Below, piece by piece: positions 1 to 9,700 of a DNA stretch of 47,387 bases. Position 1 is the first letter of the stretch. Every line of letters begins with the position of its first letter. The notes beneath the pieces are model-generated. The model had not been told where the DNA came from. It saw nothing but the letters and a program-made list of their open reading frames with translations, and did not search any database. This DNA is from a virus: positions 1 through 47,387 of IMG/VR virus record IMGVR_UViG_3300032607_001185. One strand, written 5' to 3'. The position numbers and the translations under genes are program-made.

Positions 1-103
1 ATTGGCGGACTTACTTCCATTACAGGTGCAGCAAATTCTGCAATTGGCGGACTTACTTCCATTACAGGTGCAGCAAATTCTGCAATTGGCGGACTTACTT
101 CTG
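1..103 (+). repeat. 42-bp in-frame tandem direct repeats
   Basis: Two identical 42-base units (1-42 and 43-84) are followed by a third that matches for about 17 bases and then diverges. The unit is a multiple of three and encodes 14 residues, so copy number can change without a frameshift. The array may extend to the left of the window. Confidence 0.9.
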
Positions 104-798
104 CTGCAAACTCTACAATTGGTGCAGTTACCAATGTTGCTTCAGTTGCTAATTTTGCCTCTGACATACAGAATAAGATAAGCGCAATTACTTCAGGTAT
201 ACCAACAGATCCTTTTGCAATTGCTAGTAAATTTGGTATAAATGCTGCTCAATTATCCGGATTATCTGCAGATTTACAAAGTAAAGTGCTGGCTCAAGCA
301 GCAGCACTTAATAAGTTAATTCCTACAAATGTTGATATATCTCGTGCAATAGATCAAGGCATAGTATTGAATTATATTCCTTCAGGTAAACTAGCCAATA
401 TACCTGCTATTGCTCCACCAATAACTGCACCTGCTGCCGCAGTTGACACGACATTCCTTAATAGACTAGTAAAAGAAGGCGGCCCGCAAGCATTAGCAAA
501 TGCATACGGCGTATCAGATATATCTAAAATTTCTTCTAGCTTATTATCCTCGTCCATAACAGCAGGAATATTGTCATCTATTCCTGCTAGCATAAGTAAT
601 CCGTTAGTAGGAGGTTTATCTGCAATTAATGGAGTTGCATCTATTGGTAATTCATTATCGAGCGGGTTATCCTCACTTGCAGGCAGTGCATCTGCTATCA
701 ATAATGTGCAGAATTTGGCTACGTCAGTTACTGCACAATTTGGAAGTATTTCAAAAGCAGTTAGTCCACTGACTTCACTAATATCAAAAATAGGTTAA
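1..798 (+). CDS. Partial Ala/Ser/Gly-rich structural protein (C-terminal part)
   Basis: The frame is open from base 1 without a start, so the gene begins outside the window; the ATG at 286 is internal. The visible 265 residues are rich in Ala, Ser, Gly and Ile, with no charged catalytic motif. They open with two perfect copies and a degenerate third of the 14-residue unit IGGLTSITGAANSA. Low-complexity Ala/Ser stretches recur to the end. The stop lies one base before the gp5-like start, so the gene belongs to the baseplate operon. I do not recognise the family; position suggests a baseplate or tail-associated virion protein, by inference only. Confidence 0.6.
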   Translation: MGGLTSITGAANSAIGGLTSITGAANSAIGGLTSAANSTIGAVTNVASVANFASDIQNKISAITSGIPTDPFAIASKFGINAAQLSGLSADLQSKVLAQAAALNKLIPTNVDISRAIDQGIVLNYIPSGKLANIPAIAPPITAPAAAVDTTFLNRLVKEGGPQALANAYGVSDISKISSSLLSSSITAGILSSIPASISNPLVGGLSAINGVASIGNSLSSGLSSLAGSASAINNVQNLATSVTAQFGSISKAVSPLTSLISKIG

Positions 799-799
799 C

Positions 800-2932
800 A
801 TGCCAATCGAACAACGTACTAAAGGAACGCTAGGCACACCGGGGCCATTCCTTGCAGAAATTACAAATCATCTTGATCCCACATACATGGGTAGTCTGGA
901 AGTAGCACTGATTAAAGGCATGCCAAATTTAGTTAGTAATCAGGGGGATACGTATGTAGTCAAGTATTTAAATCCATTTTATGGAGTAACTAGTATACGT
1001 TACGAAGGAACTAATAGTAGCGATTTTAATGATGTACAAAAATCCTATGGTATGTGGATGGTGCCACCTGATGTAGGAACCACTGTGATGGTCATCTTTA
1101 TTGATGGCGACCCTAATCAGGGATATTGGATGGGCTGCGTGCAAGATGCATATCAGAATCATATGGTTCCAGGCATTGCTGCAAGCAAACAGACTATGCT
1201 TACTGCAGAACAGAGAAAAAAATATGGAACTGATTATTTGCCTGTTGCAGAATTTAATAAAACGAGTCAAACATTATCTAATTCTAATGTTGATAAAATT
1301 GGTAAACCAGTGCATCCTTTTGCAGATAGATTGTTAGCTCAAGGATTATTATTAGATACTGTACGGGGAGTAACATCTAGCTCTGCTCGAAGAGAAGTAC
1401 CTAGCAGTGTGTTTGGTATTTCAACTCCAGGCCCTATTGATCCTAATGGAAAAAAAGGTAAAGTTGGGTATGAGGGAAATAAACAATCGCCTATTAGTAG
1501 ATTAGGAGGTAGCACATTTGTAATGGATGACGGTGATGCAGCAGGTCAAAATGAATTAGTAAGAATTAGAACTCGCACAGGTCACCAAATATTGATGCAC
1601 AATAGCCAAGATTTAATTTATATTGCCAACAGCAAAGGAACTGCTTGGATTGAAATGACCAGTAGCGGCAAATTAGATATCTATGCACAGGACAGTGTTA
1701 GTATCCATACTGAAAGTGATTTCAATTTCCGCGCAGATAGGGATATCAATATGGAAGCTGGCCGTAATATAAATATGAACGCATTCAGTGGGATCGAAAT
1801 GAATTGCACTGATCGGTTCTATCTTATTTGTAAAAAGGACGGAAGACTGGAATTTGGAAACAATATAAGTTTATTGACAGGAAACGATTTAAAATTTCAA
1901 TCAGGTAATACTACAAATTTATCAAGCGGAACTGCTTTACGATTAAATTCAGGCGCGGCATTAAGTATTGGTGCAACTGGAAATATAATGACGTCAGGTG
2001 CACAAATTCATTTTAATGGACCGGCTGCAGAAGTTGCATTATCTCCGGAAGTACCACCGCAACTTGGACTATTTTCTCTGCCTAATAGACGCGATTCTGC
2101 AGGGTGGGCTAGTGGGCAATTTTACAAAGCATCAAATATTAATAGTATTATGCAACGTGTCCCTACTCATGAACCGTGGGACCATCACGAAAATATAAAT
2201 CCTTCACAATTTAATGCAGCTAGCACTGATGTACAAGTATCTGTTCCTGCTACTACTCCTTCATCACCTACAGCAGTATCAGGAGATGTTCCAATAAATT
2301 TGGCACCAGTTGCTGTCCCTGCTAGTAAAAGTGCTAGTTCTAATGAATTATATTTACAATCAGTATTAGTGGCCAACGGCGTTACTGATCCCATTAAACT
2401 AGCAGCATGGATGTCACAATGTAAAGTTGAAAGCGACGGATTTAAAACATTAAAAGAATACGCCAGCGGTGCAGAATACGAGGGAAGACGAGATTTAGGA
2501 AATACTCAACCAGGGGACGGTGTAAGATACAAAGGAAGGGGGTTCATCCAATGCACAGGAAGAGATGTTTACAAACAAATGACCAAATATTTTAACGCAG
2601 GTATCAACTTTGAGCAAAATCCTGAATTGGTAGAAACATTGGAATGGGCTGCTAAATCTGTATTATATTTTTTCAACTCTTATAAAAAGGGATTTAAAAA
2701 CAAATATATGAACTATACTGCAACTGATCCTAAATTTGAATGGAATGATCCGGTGCAAGTGACTTGGCTGGTAAATGGGGGACAAAACGCATTGATTCAG
2801 CGACAATCGGCATACGCCGAATATCTAGCTAAATTTCAAAAAGAAGGTGTTACGCCTCCAGGTATAGTGAGCACCGGCAGTGGTGGAATATTATCAGACA
2901 GCAGCGGGAATCCTGTTAAATCCGGGATTTAA
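800..2932 (+). CDS. gp5-like baseplate hub spike with GH19 lysozyme/chitinase domain
   Basis: A 710-residue central spike protein that would puncture and digest the cell wall. The N-terminal ~40-130 segment looks like the gp5/VgrG OB-fold (VGTTVMVIFIDGDPNQGYWMG). Residues ~250-400 carry short repeating beta-helix-like units (for example DINMEAGRNINMNAFSGIEM). The C-terminal ~515-690 is a glycoside hydrolase family 19 domain: the KVESDGF segment holds candidate catalytic Glu544, the AEYEGR segment holds Glu559 and Glu561, followed by the YKGRGFIQCTG signature. T4 gp5 instead carries a T4-lysozyme fold in the middle of the protein, so order and fold of the enzyme differ. The gene sits directly upstream of gp25 and gp6. 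Confidence 0.87.
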   Translation: MPIEQRTKGTLGTPGPFLAEITNHLDPTYMGSLEVALIKGMPNLVSNQGDTYVVKYLNPFYGVTSIRYEGTNSSDFNDVQKSYGMWMVPPDVGTTVMVIFIDGDPNQGYWMGCVQDAYQNHMVPGIAASKQTMLTAEQRKKYGTDYLPVAEFNKTSQTLSNSNVDKIGKPVHPFADRLLAQGLLLDTVRGVTSSSARREVPSSVFGISTPGPIDPNGKKGKVGYEGNKQSPISRLGGSTFVMDDGDAAGQNELVRIRTRTGHQILMHNSQDLIYIANSKGTAWIEMTSSGKLDIYAQDSVSIHTESDFNFRADRDINMEAGRNINMNAFSGIEMNCTDRFYLICKKDGRLEFGNNISLLTGNDLKFQSGNTTNLSSGTALRLNSGAALSIGATGNIMTSGAQIHFNGPAAEVALSPEVPPQLGLFSLPNRRDSAGWASGQFYKASNINSIMQRVPTHEPWDHHENINPSQFNAASTDVQVSVPATTPSSPTAVSGDVPINLAPVAVPASKSASSNELYLQSVLVANGVTDPIKLAAWMSQCKVESDGFKTLKEYASGAEYEGRRDLGNTQPGDGVRYKGRGFIQCTGRDVYKQMTKYFNAGINFEQNPELVETLEWAAKSVLYFFNSYKKGFKNKYMNYTATDPKFEWNDPVQVTWLVNGGQNALIQRQSAYAEYLAKFQKEGVTPPGIVSTGSGGILSDSSGNPVKSGI

Positions 2933-2952
2933 TATATCCGATAAATATTGTC

Positions 2953-3387
2953 ATGGCCTACAAAAAAATCGAAATCACTAATGCTGGATCATTAGTACAA
3001 CAATCAACTCAGCAGAGTCAATTCTACAAAGGATTTAGCTCTGTTGGTAATAACCCTGGTAACCGGCTTTATGATTTTGATTTAGTCAAACAAGACATTA
3101 TTAATCACTTTAACACTCGCAAGGGAACACGCGTGATGAATCCGTCTTTTGGTACTATTATATGGGACCTGATTATGGAACCACTTACTGCACAAACTAG
3201 ACAGTCATTACAAGAAGATGTTGCTCGTATCGTTAATTTTGATACAAGGGTAACTCCTACTCAAATTAGTTTAACTGAATATCCAGATGGGTATGTAATT
3301 GATTTAACTTTGTTAATGAATGGCACAGATCAATCAGTAAATATGAAGCTGTCATTTGATCAAAAATTGGGATTACGCGCACAATAA
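2953..3387 (+). CDS. 25: Baseplate wedge protein gp25
   Basis: This 144-residue protein belongs to the gp25/GPW lysozyme-like baseplate family, which joins the wedge to the sheath-initiating inner baseplate. The family pattern is visible: DFDLVKQDIINHFNTRKGTR, then NPSFGTIIWDLIMEPL, and a C-terminal beta segment ending near SFDQKLG. Length is close to T4 gp25 (132). It lies between the hub spike and gp6, the expected neighbours. A GATAAATA sequence at 2940-2947 sits too close to the start to be a convincing promoter for this gene. Confidence 0.92.
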   Translation: MAYKKIEITNAGSLVQQSTQQSQFYKGFSSVGNNPGNRLYDFDLVKQDIINHFNTRKGTRVMNPSFGTIIWDLIMEPLTAQTRQSLQEDVARIVNFDTRVTPTQISLTEYPDGYVIDLTLLMNGTDQSVNMKLSFDQKLGLRAQ

Positions 3388-3407
3388 TATACCTACTTTA
3401 TTTTTAC

Positions 3408-3415
3408 AATAAATA
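3408..3415 (+). promoter_or_regulatory. Possible T4-type late promoter (AATAAATA)
   Basis: AATAAATA resembles the T4 late -10 element TATAAATA and sits 22 bases before the gp6 start, leaving room for a short leader. It lies in a 50-base intergenic gap, the largest in the structural module. Such octamers are common by chance in AT-rich DNA, so this is weak. Confidence 0.3.
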
Positions 3416-3437
3416 CTGGATACATTAAAGTGCACAT

Positions 3438-6400
3438 ATGATACCGACAACCAATAATAAATTACTAGTATCTGAAGATTGGAAAAAGATTTATCAATCA
3501 TTTCAGAATGCAGATTTCAAAAGCTATGATTTTGATACGCTGCGCCGTACGATGATTAACTATCTTCAGGAAAATTATCCTGAAGATTTTAATGATTTTA
3601 TCGAATCCAGTGAATACATTGCATTAATTGATGTCATTGCGTACTTGGGCCAAAACCTAAGTTTCCGTATTGATTTGAATGCTCGCGAGAACTTCTTAGA
3701 AACTGCGCAACGAAGAGATAGTATATTGCGGCTTGCGCAATTAATTAGTTACGTTCCGAAAAGAAATATCACATCATCAGGATTACTAAAGATAACTGGA
3801 ATTGCAACTTCTGATAACGTTATTGATGCTAATGGCACGAACTTGGTAAACACTACTATTGGGTGGAATGATCCCACTAATTCCAATTGGTATCAACAAT
3901 TTGTTTCTATATTCAACTCGTCTATCTCTGGAACAGGAGCATTTGGCAAGCCTGCGGACAGAAAAACAATTGACGGAATTCTTACCGAACAATATAAAAT
4001 TAATAGTTCTAATACTGATGTACCGGTATATAGTTTTTCAAAAAATATCAACGGTACTGGTATGAATTTTGAAATAGTGTCGTCTACATTTTCTGGTACT
4101 ACTACTATACATGAAGAAGCACCTCGTCCTGGTAACACCATAGGCTTAATTTATAAAAATGATAATCAAGGTGCCAGTAGCACAAATACAGGCTTCTTTA
4201 TGCAATTTCGTCAAGGCACATTAGGGGTAGCTAATTTTCCAGTGTCCAATCCAGTGCCAAATGAAATAGTAGGTGTTAACACTCCTGGCATTAACGACAC
4301 TGATGTATGGTTATGGCAGTTGTCAACTGGTCAAGCTCAAGCAACATTATGGACTAAAGTTTCTGATATTGTTGGCAACAACATTATCTATAATAGTTTG
4401 AACAAAGACGAGCGTGATATCTATAGTGTAACTTCTAGAGATAATGACCAGATTGATTTAAACTTTGCAGATGGTAGTTTTGGTAATTTACCAAAAGGAC
4501 AATTTAATTTATTTTATCGTCAAAGTAATGGGTTAACATATACCATTAAGCCAGAACAAATGCGCGGAATACTTATTGAAATTCCTTATAAAAATAAAGT
4601 TGGTCAGCAACACACATTATCTCTAACAATGGGGTTACAATACACTGTAAACAATAGTTCTGGTCCAGAAAGCAACGCTAGCATTCAAAGTAAAGCGCCT
4701 CAGAATTATTATATACAGAACAGAATGGTCACTGCTGAAGATTATAATATTGCACCTTTAACGTCTAGCAGTGATATTTTAAAAGTTAAAAGTGTCAATC
4801 GAGTCTCTAGCGGTATCAGCAAATACTTTGATTTAAGTGATGTTAGCGGAAAATACAGTAAGACTAATATTTTTGCGACAGACGGCATTATATATCAAAG
4901 TATTTCTGAACAGAATTTTCAATTTAGTTTTGCTAATCGTAATGAAATTTTTGCGGCAATTAAACAACAATTATCCCCAATTATTTCTTCGACTGCAATG
5001 CGTTCATTTTATTTTGCAAAATACAATAAACTTACATTCTCTGATAATGCGTTACAATATATCAAAGTTGGCGCCATGATTAAGTTTTTGCCACCTGCTG
5101 GAAAATACTTTTCAGCAAAAGGTAAAATTGTTAGTAAAGCTACGGCAACTACCTTAAATTACATGTGGGCAACAGTTATTAATACAAGTATTGGATCATT
5201 ATTTTCATCAAATGATATTAGTACAGGTCCTATTACTCTTAGTAATGCTATTGATATAGCTGCTATTCCCTCTAAAATTATTCCCAAGTTTGTTAATATA
5301 TTTTCGTATGCATTTGAAAATGAACTGGTTAATTTGAGTTTGAATCAGATAAATTTTGGATTATCCTTTAACAGTATTACTCGTTCATGGAATATTATTT
5401 TAAATTCTAATTTAGACATTAATCCAACACATCCTTTTAGTTTAGAGTTTCAAGGAAATAAAGATAATTCCAGTAGGGATGCAAGTTGGCTAGTTGCATT
5501 TGTGTGGAATGGCAAAGGGTATAAAGTAAAATATCGTATTTTAGACTATATTTTTGAAAGTGCCAAAGAAACTGCATTCTTTATAGATTCAAATTCAGTT
5601 AATTATGATTTTGTTAGCGATACTGTAGTAAAGGATCAGATAGATATATTATCTATTAATCCGTTACCAACCATCGCATCGGCTGGCTTATCCAAAGATT
5701 ACATGTGGCAAATTGATAGTGCTGTAACTGAATCAGATGGATATGTAGATCCTAAAAAAGTTAAAGTAAGTTTTTATGATTATAATAACTTAGGACAAAT
5801 TAGTGATCCTGATAGTTTCACTAATATAGTAGATCCTAAAAATGAAAATTTCGTATATTTTAAAAAATTAGCCGACGGTATCCGATACAATCTTGCCGAT
5901 GAGTCGTTGTTTGTAGCAACTAAAAACCCATCTACTGTCATTGGTTTACCTAGTGATGGCGACCTGTATTATTTTTATGATAATGATTATAATGTTGTAA
6001 AAAGTTATGTAGCTGCTACTAATACTTGGGTATATCAACCTGCATATTTTGCATACCCTGGACGTTCTAATTTGAAATTTCAATATACGCATAACAGCAG
6101 TGAAGATAGACGTATTGATCCTAGTAAAAGCAATATTATTGATATATATTTGCTTACTGCAGGTTACGATACTGCTTATAGGAATTGGCTAATTAATAGT
6201 GTAGGAAATGCTCCGCTAGCACCAACCAGCCAAGGATTAGAACAAAATTATGCAGCATCGCTTGAAACAATTAAAACAATTAGTGACGAAATGATATTTC
6301 AACCAGTAAAATACAAAGTATTATTTGGAACTAATGCAGATATAAATCTGCAAGCAACTTTTAAGGCAGTAAAGAATCCATCGCGGACTGTCAGTGATAA

Positions 6401-6704
6401 TGAAATTAAAACTAGAATATTGAATGCAATGCAACAATTCTTTTCTTTGGAAAATTGGACATTTGGGCAATCATTTTATTTTAGTGAATTATCAACTTAC
6501 GTGATGAATTTATTGACTCCAGATATTACCAATTTTGTAATTGTACCAACTGCAAATAACAATTTTGGTAGCTTATATGAAATTGGATGTTTAAGCAACG
6601 AGATTTTTATCAACGGTGCACGAATATCAGATATAGAAGTAATTGATGCAATTACAGCATCCCAATTAAACACCACATCAATAGTAACCAGCAGCGGAAC
6701 CTAA
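3438..6704 (+). CDS. 6: Baseplate wedge protein gp6-like
   Basis: A 1088-residue baseplate wedge subunit. The N-terminus has the typical gp6-family opening: EDWKKIYQSFQNADFKSYDF, then NYLQENYPEDFNDFIESSEY and IDLNARENFLETAQRRDSI (residues ~15-105), a helical region used in the gp6 ring. The middle is beta-rich and the C-terminal third (around residues 950-1050) resembles the baseplate_J/gp6 dimerisation region. T4 gp6 has 660 residues, so this copy is longer, as I recall for marine relatives. It follows gp25 and precedes the giant tail protein by one base, indicating co-translation. Confidence 0.88.
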   Translation: MIPTTNNKLLVSEDWKKIYQSFQNADFKSYDFDTLRRTMINYLQENYPEDFNDFIESSEYIALIDVIAYLGQNLSFRIDLNARENFLETAQRRDSILRLAQLISYVPKRNITSSGLLKITGIATSDNVIDANGTNLVNTTIGWNDPTNSNWYQQFVSIFNSSISGTGAFGKPADRKTIDGILTEQYKINSSNTDVPVYSFSKNINGTGMNFEIVSSTFSGTTTIHEEAPRPGNTIGLIYKNDNQGASSTNTGFFMQFRQGTLGVANFPVSNPVPNEIVGVNTPGINDTDVWLWQLSTGQAQATLWTKVSDIVGNNIIYNSLNKDERDIYSVTSRDNDQIDLNFADGSFGNLPKGQFNLFYRQSNGLTYTIKPEQMRGILIEIPYKNKVGQQHTLSLTMGLQYTVNNSSGPESNASIQSKAPQNYYIQNRMVTAEDYNIAPLTSSSDILKVKSVNRVSSGISKYFDLSDVSGKYSKTNIFATDGIIYQSISEQNFQFSFANRNEIFAAIKQQLSPIISSTAMRSFYFAKYNKLTFSDNALQYIKVGAMIKFLPPAGKYFSAKGKIVSKATATTLNYMWATVINTSIGSLFSSNDISTGPITLSNAIDIAAIPSKIIPKFVNIFSYAFENELVNLSLNQINFGLSFNSITRSWNIILNSNLDINPTHPFSLEFQGNKDNSSRDASWLVAFVWNGKGYKVKYRILDYIFESAKETAFFIDSNSVNYDFVSDTVVKDQIDILSINPLPTIASAGLSKDYMWQIDSAVTESDGYVDPKKVKVSFYDYNNLGQISDPDSFTNIVDPKNENFVYFKKLADGIRYNLADESLFVATKNPSTVIGLPSDGDLYYFYDNDYNVVKSYVAATNTWVYQPAYFAYPGRSNLKFQYTHNSSEDRRIDPSKSNIIDIYLLTAGYDTAYRNWLINSVGNAPLAPTSQGLEQNYAASLETIKTISDEMIFQPVKYKVLFGTNADINLQATFKAVKNPSRTVSDNEIKTRILNAMQQFFSLENWTFGQSFYFSELSTYVMNLLTPDITNFVIVPTANNNFGSLYEIGCLSNEIFINGARISDIEVIDAITASQLNTTSIVTSSGT

Positions 6705-6705
6705 T

Positions 6706-9700
6706 ATGGCAAACAAAATTATTAAATCAGCTAACTTATTACCTGAATTCCTAAGAACTGATAAAAATACAAAGTTCTTAACCAGTACCCTTGATCAACT
6801 AATACAACCACCGCAATTGGATCGCATTGACGGGTATATTGGATCTAAATTAACACCTAACTATAACTCATTGACTGATAATTACATTCCAGAATCGTTG
6901 CCTTTTAGACGGGACTATCAATTAGAGCCAGCACTTATAATTAAAGATGCAGCAGGCGCGGTATCTGATGTTATTGCATTTGATGATTTAGCAAATGAAA
7001 TTGCAACAAAAGGTGGAAAGAACAATAATTTAGATAGATTATTTAGGTCAGAGTATTATTCTTATAATCCGCATATTGACTGGGATAAATTAGTAAACTA
7101 TCAACAATATTACTGGTTAGTAACAGGCCCCGAAACTATTAATATCAATGTTCCTGCTACTACTATTTTAAATATAGATACTGATATTATAGGCAACTTG
7201 TTATATACCACTGATTCAGGAGTAGTACTATCTAACGGAATGAAAATTCAATTTTCAGGAAATGTAGTACCTGCAAATTATGAAGGTTTAGAGTTCTTTG
7301 TAGAGGGAGTAGGTACATCAATTCGACTGATTAGTTATATTGAATTATCTCCTTCTGAAGATATGGCCACTGCATATAATGAGAATTTTGATGCAACTGC
7401 ATTTGATAATTTTCCTTTTGATAATTTTAAAAAGCTACCTATTAAACCTGAATATATTACCATTAATCGTGCAAGCAACGATTTAAATCCATGGTCACAA
7501 TATAATCGTTGGGTGCACTCTGATATTATTGCAGCAAGTGCTAAGGCTAATAATGTACAACCTTTATATCAAATAGATAAACGTGCGCAACGTCCTATTA
7601 TTGAATTTAATGCAGACTTGCAATTATTTAATTTTGGATCAACTGGTGTTAGCAATGTTGATTTAATTGACACCACTACACTGGATGCGTTTAGCATTGT
7701 TGAGGGATCTTCTGGATATTATATAGACGGCGTATTATTACAACAAGGGCATCGCGTTATTTTTAATGCAGATCCTGATGTTATGGTTCGTGGAAAAGTA
7801 TATCAAGTTAATTATTTAAATATTAACAATATTCTCCGATTGCAGCTACAAGAAGCAGACGATTATTCCCCGGTTAACGCAGCGTCGGTGAGTATCAACT
7901 TAGGTAAAAAACATACAGGTACCGCGTGGTGGTTTAACGGTACTGATTGGCAGTTTGCTCAGCAGCATATAACATTAAATCAAGCTCCATTGTTTGATTT
8001 ATTTGATAACAACAAGAATAGTTATAGCAACGGATATGAATATATCAGTAACTTCTTGGGTAACAAAATATTTGGGTATGATGTTGGCACAGTATATGAT
8101 AGTGTTTTAAATTTATCGTTGAAATACAAGAATGATATTAGTACTGGTAGTTTTTTGTTTAAAAACTATTTTATGACAGACTCGTTTACTATTACTAAAA
8201 ATAATACTTTGTTTACGATGCCTACTAGCACTACTTATTGCAAATTTTCAAAAGAATCTGAAAATATATATGCAAACGTTTGGGAAATTGCAAATCAGCA
8301 CCCAATGTCAAATAGTCTTGGCTATTACGAATTGCCGTTGGGATTAACTAATAATCCATTAAACGGACCTATTTCATTATTAACGTTGGGTGAGTTAACG
8401 GATCACTTGTCTACCATGATTTATAGCAACTCTTCCGGCAATGAAATTTCATCAGTTAATCTATTAGGAAACTTTCCAGGAAATAGCAATCTTCGAGATA
8501 TTGGTAACATCAGCAAAAATGGTACTCGGTTAATATCAAATACCAATCCAATGGTATTTTCTCAGATGTTTATTGGTAAAAAAGAACATAGTGTAATTGA
8601 TGCAATTGGCAAAGTAAGCGATCAATATAATCAATTCAAGATGGCGTTATTGACTAATATTTCAACTATTAGTAATCAAACTGATGTTGCTAATATGCTA
8701 GATAGTGCACTATTGGAATTGAATAAAGATAAAGATTTATTATCGCCTTATTATTTGTCAGATATGGTTGCATATGGTACCGATAAAACTGTTAAGGATT
8801 GGATAGTAACTAATAGTCGAAATACTGTATATCCTATATCTTCAGATTTTGACACTACTAAGTTAAGTAACAGATCCGTTCTTGTGTATTTAAATAGTCG
8901 TCAATTGTTATTAGGTAAGGATTATGAGTTTATAATTAACGATTCGTCGGTAAAAATAGTAGTACCACTGTCTGCAGGCGATAAATTATCTGTTGTTGAT
9001 TATTTTAGTACGTTGGGTGCGTTTGTTCCGCCTACCCCTACCAAATTAGGACTGTATCCAAAATTTATTCCTAGCATTTTTGTAGATGATACTTATGTGT
9101 CTGGACCAGTAACAGTTATCCAAGGACATGATGGCAGTATAATGACTGCATATCAAGATTTTAGAGATGGTATTATTTTAGAATTTGAATCCCGCGTTTA
9201 TAACAATATTAAAGCGGAATACCGAACAGAACTTTTTGATATTAATGCTGTAAAACCAAATATATTCAAATCTAATCAATATTCTCTTTCAGAGATAACA
9301 GAGATATTGCAACGTGATTTTATTAAGTGGGCAGGCTTTTACGGAATAGACTATACTTCAAACAACTCATTCAATGAAGAAGATCCGTTTACTTGGAACT
9401 ATCGCGGCGGATATAACACTATTTTGGAAACTGCGGTGTCCGGATCGTGGCGTGCAGTGTATGATTATTTTTACGGAACCACTCGCCCTCATTCGCATCC
9501 GTGGGAAATGTTAGGAATAACCGAGCAACCATTATGGTGGGAATCAGAGTATGGCCCTGCACCATACACCAGCGGCAATGATATATTGTGGACTGATATT
9601 GAGCAGGGTATTATTCGTTATCATCCGCCTACTAGTGTAGATGTATTATATGCACGTCCTGGACTCAGCACAATGCTGCCAGTTGATGCTTATGGCAATC

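Noticed and set aside
1-103. Short direct repeats that might suggest a CRISPR array
   Set aside because: The repeats are contiguous without spacers, in frame and translated as part of a long open reading frame.
372-701. 109-codon ORF on the - strand in the first structural gene
   Set aside because: It is a mirror of the Ala/Ser-rich coding strand, where low complexity leaves the opposite frame open.
2940-2947. GATAAATA as a late promoter for gp25
   Set aside because: It is only 5 bases from the ATG, so the start point would fall on or inside the coding sequence.
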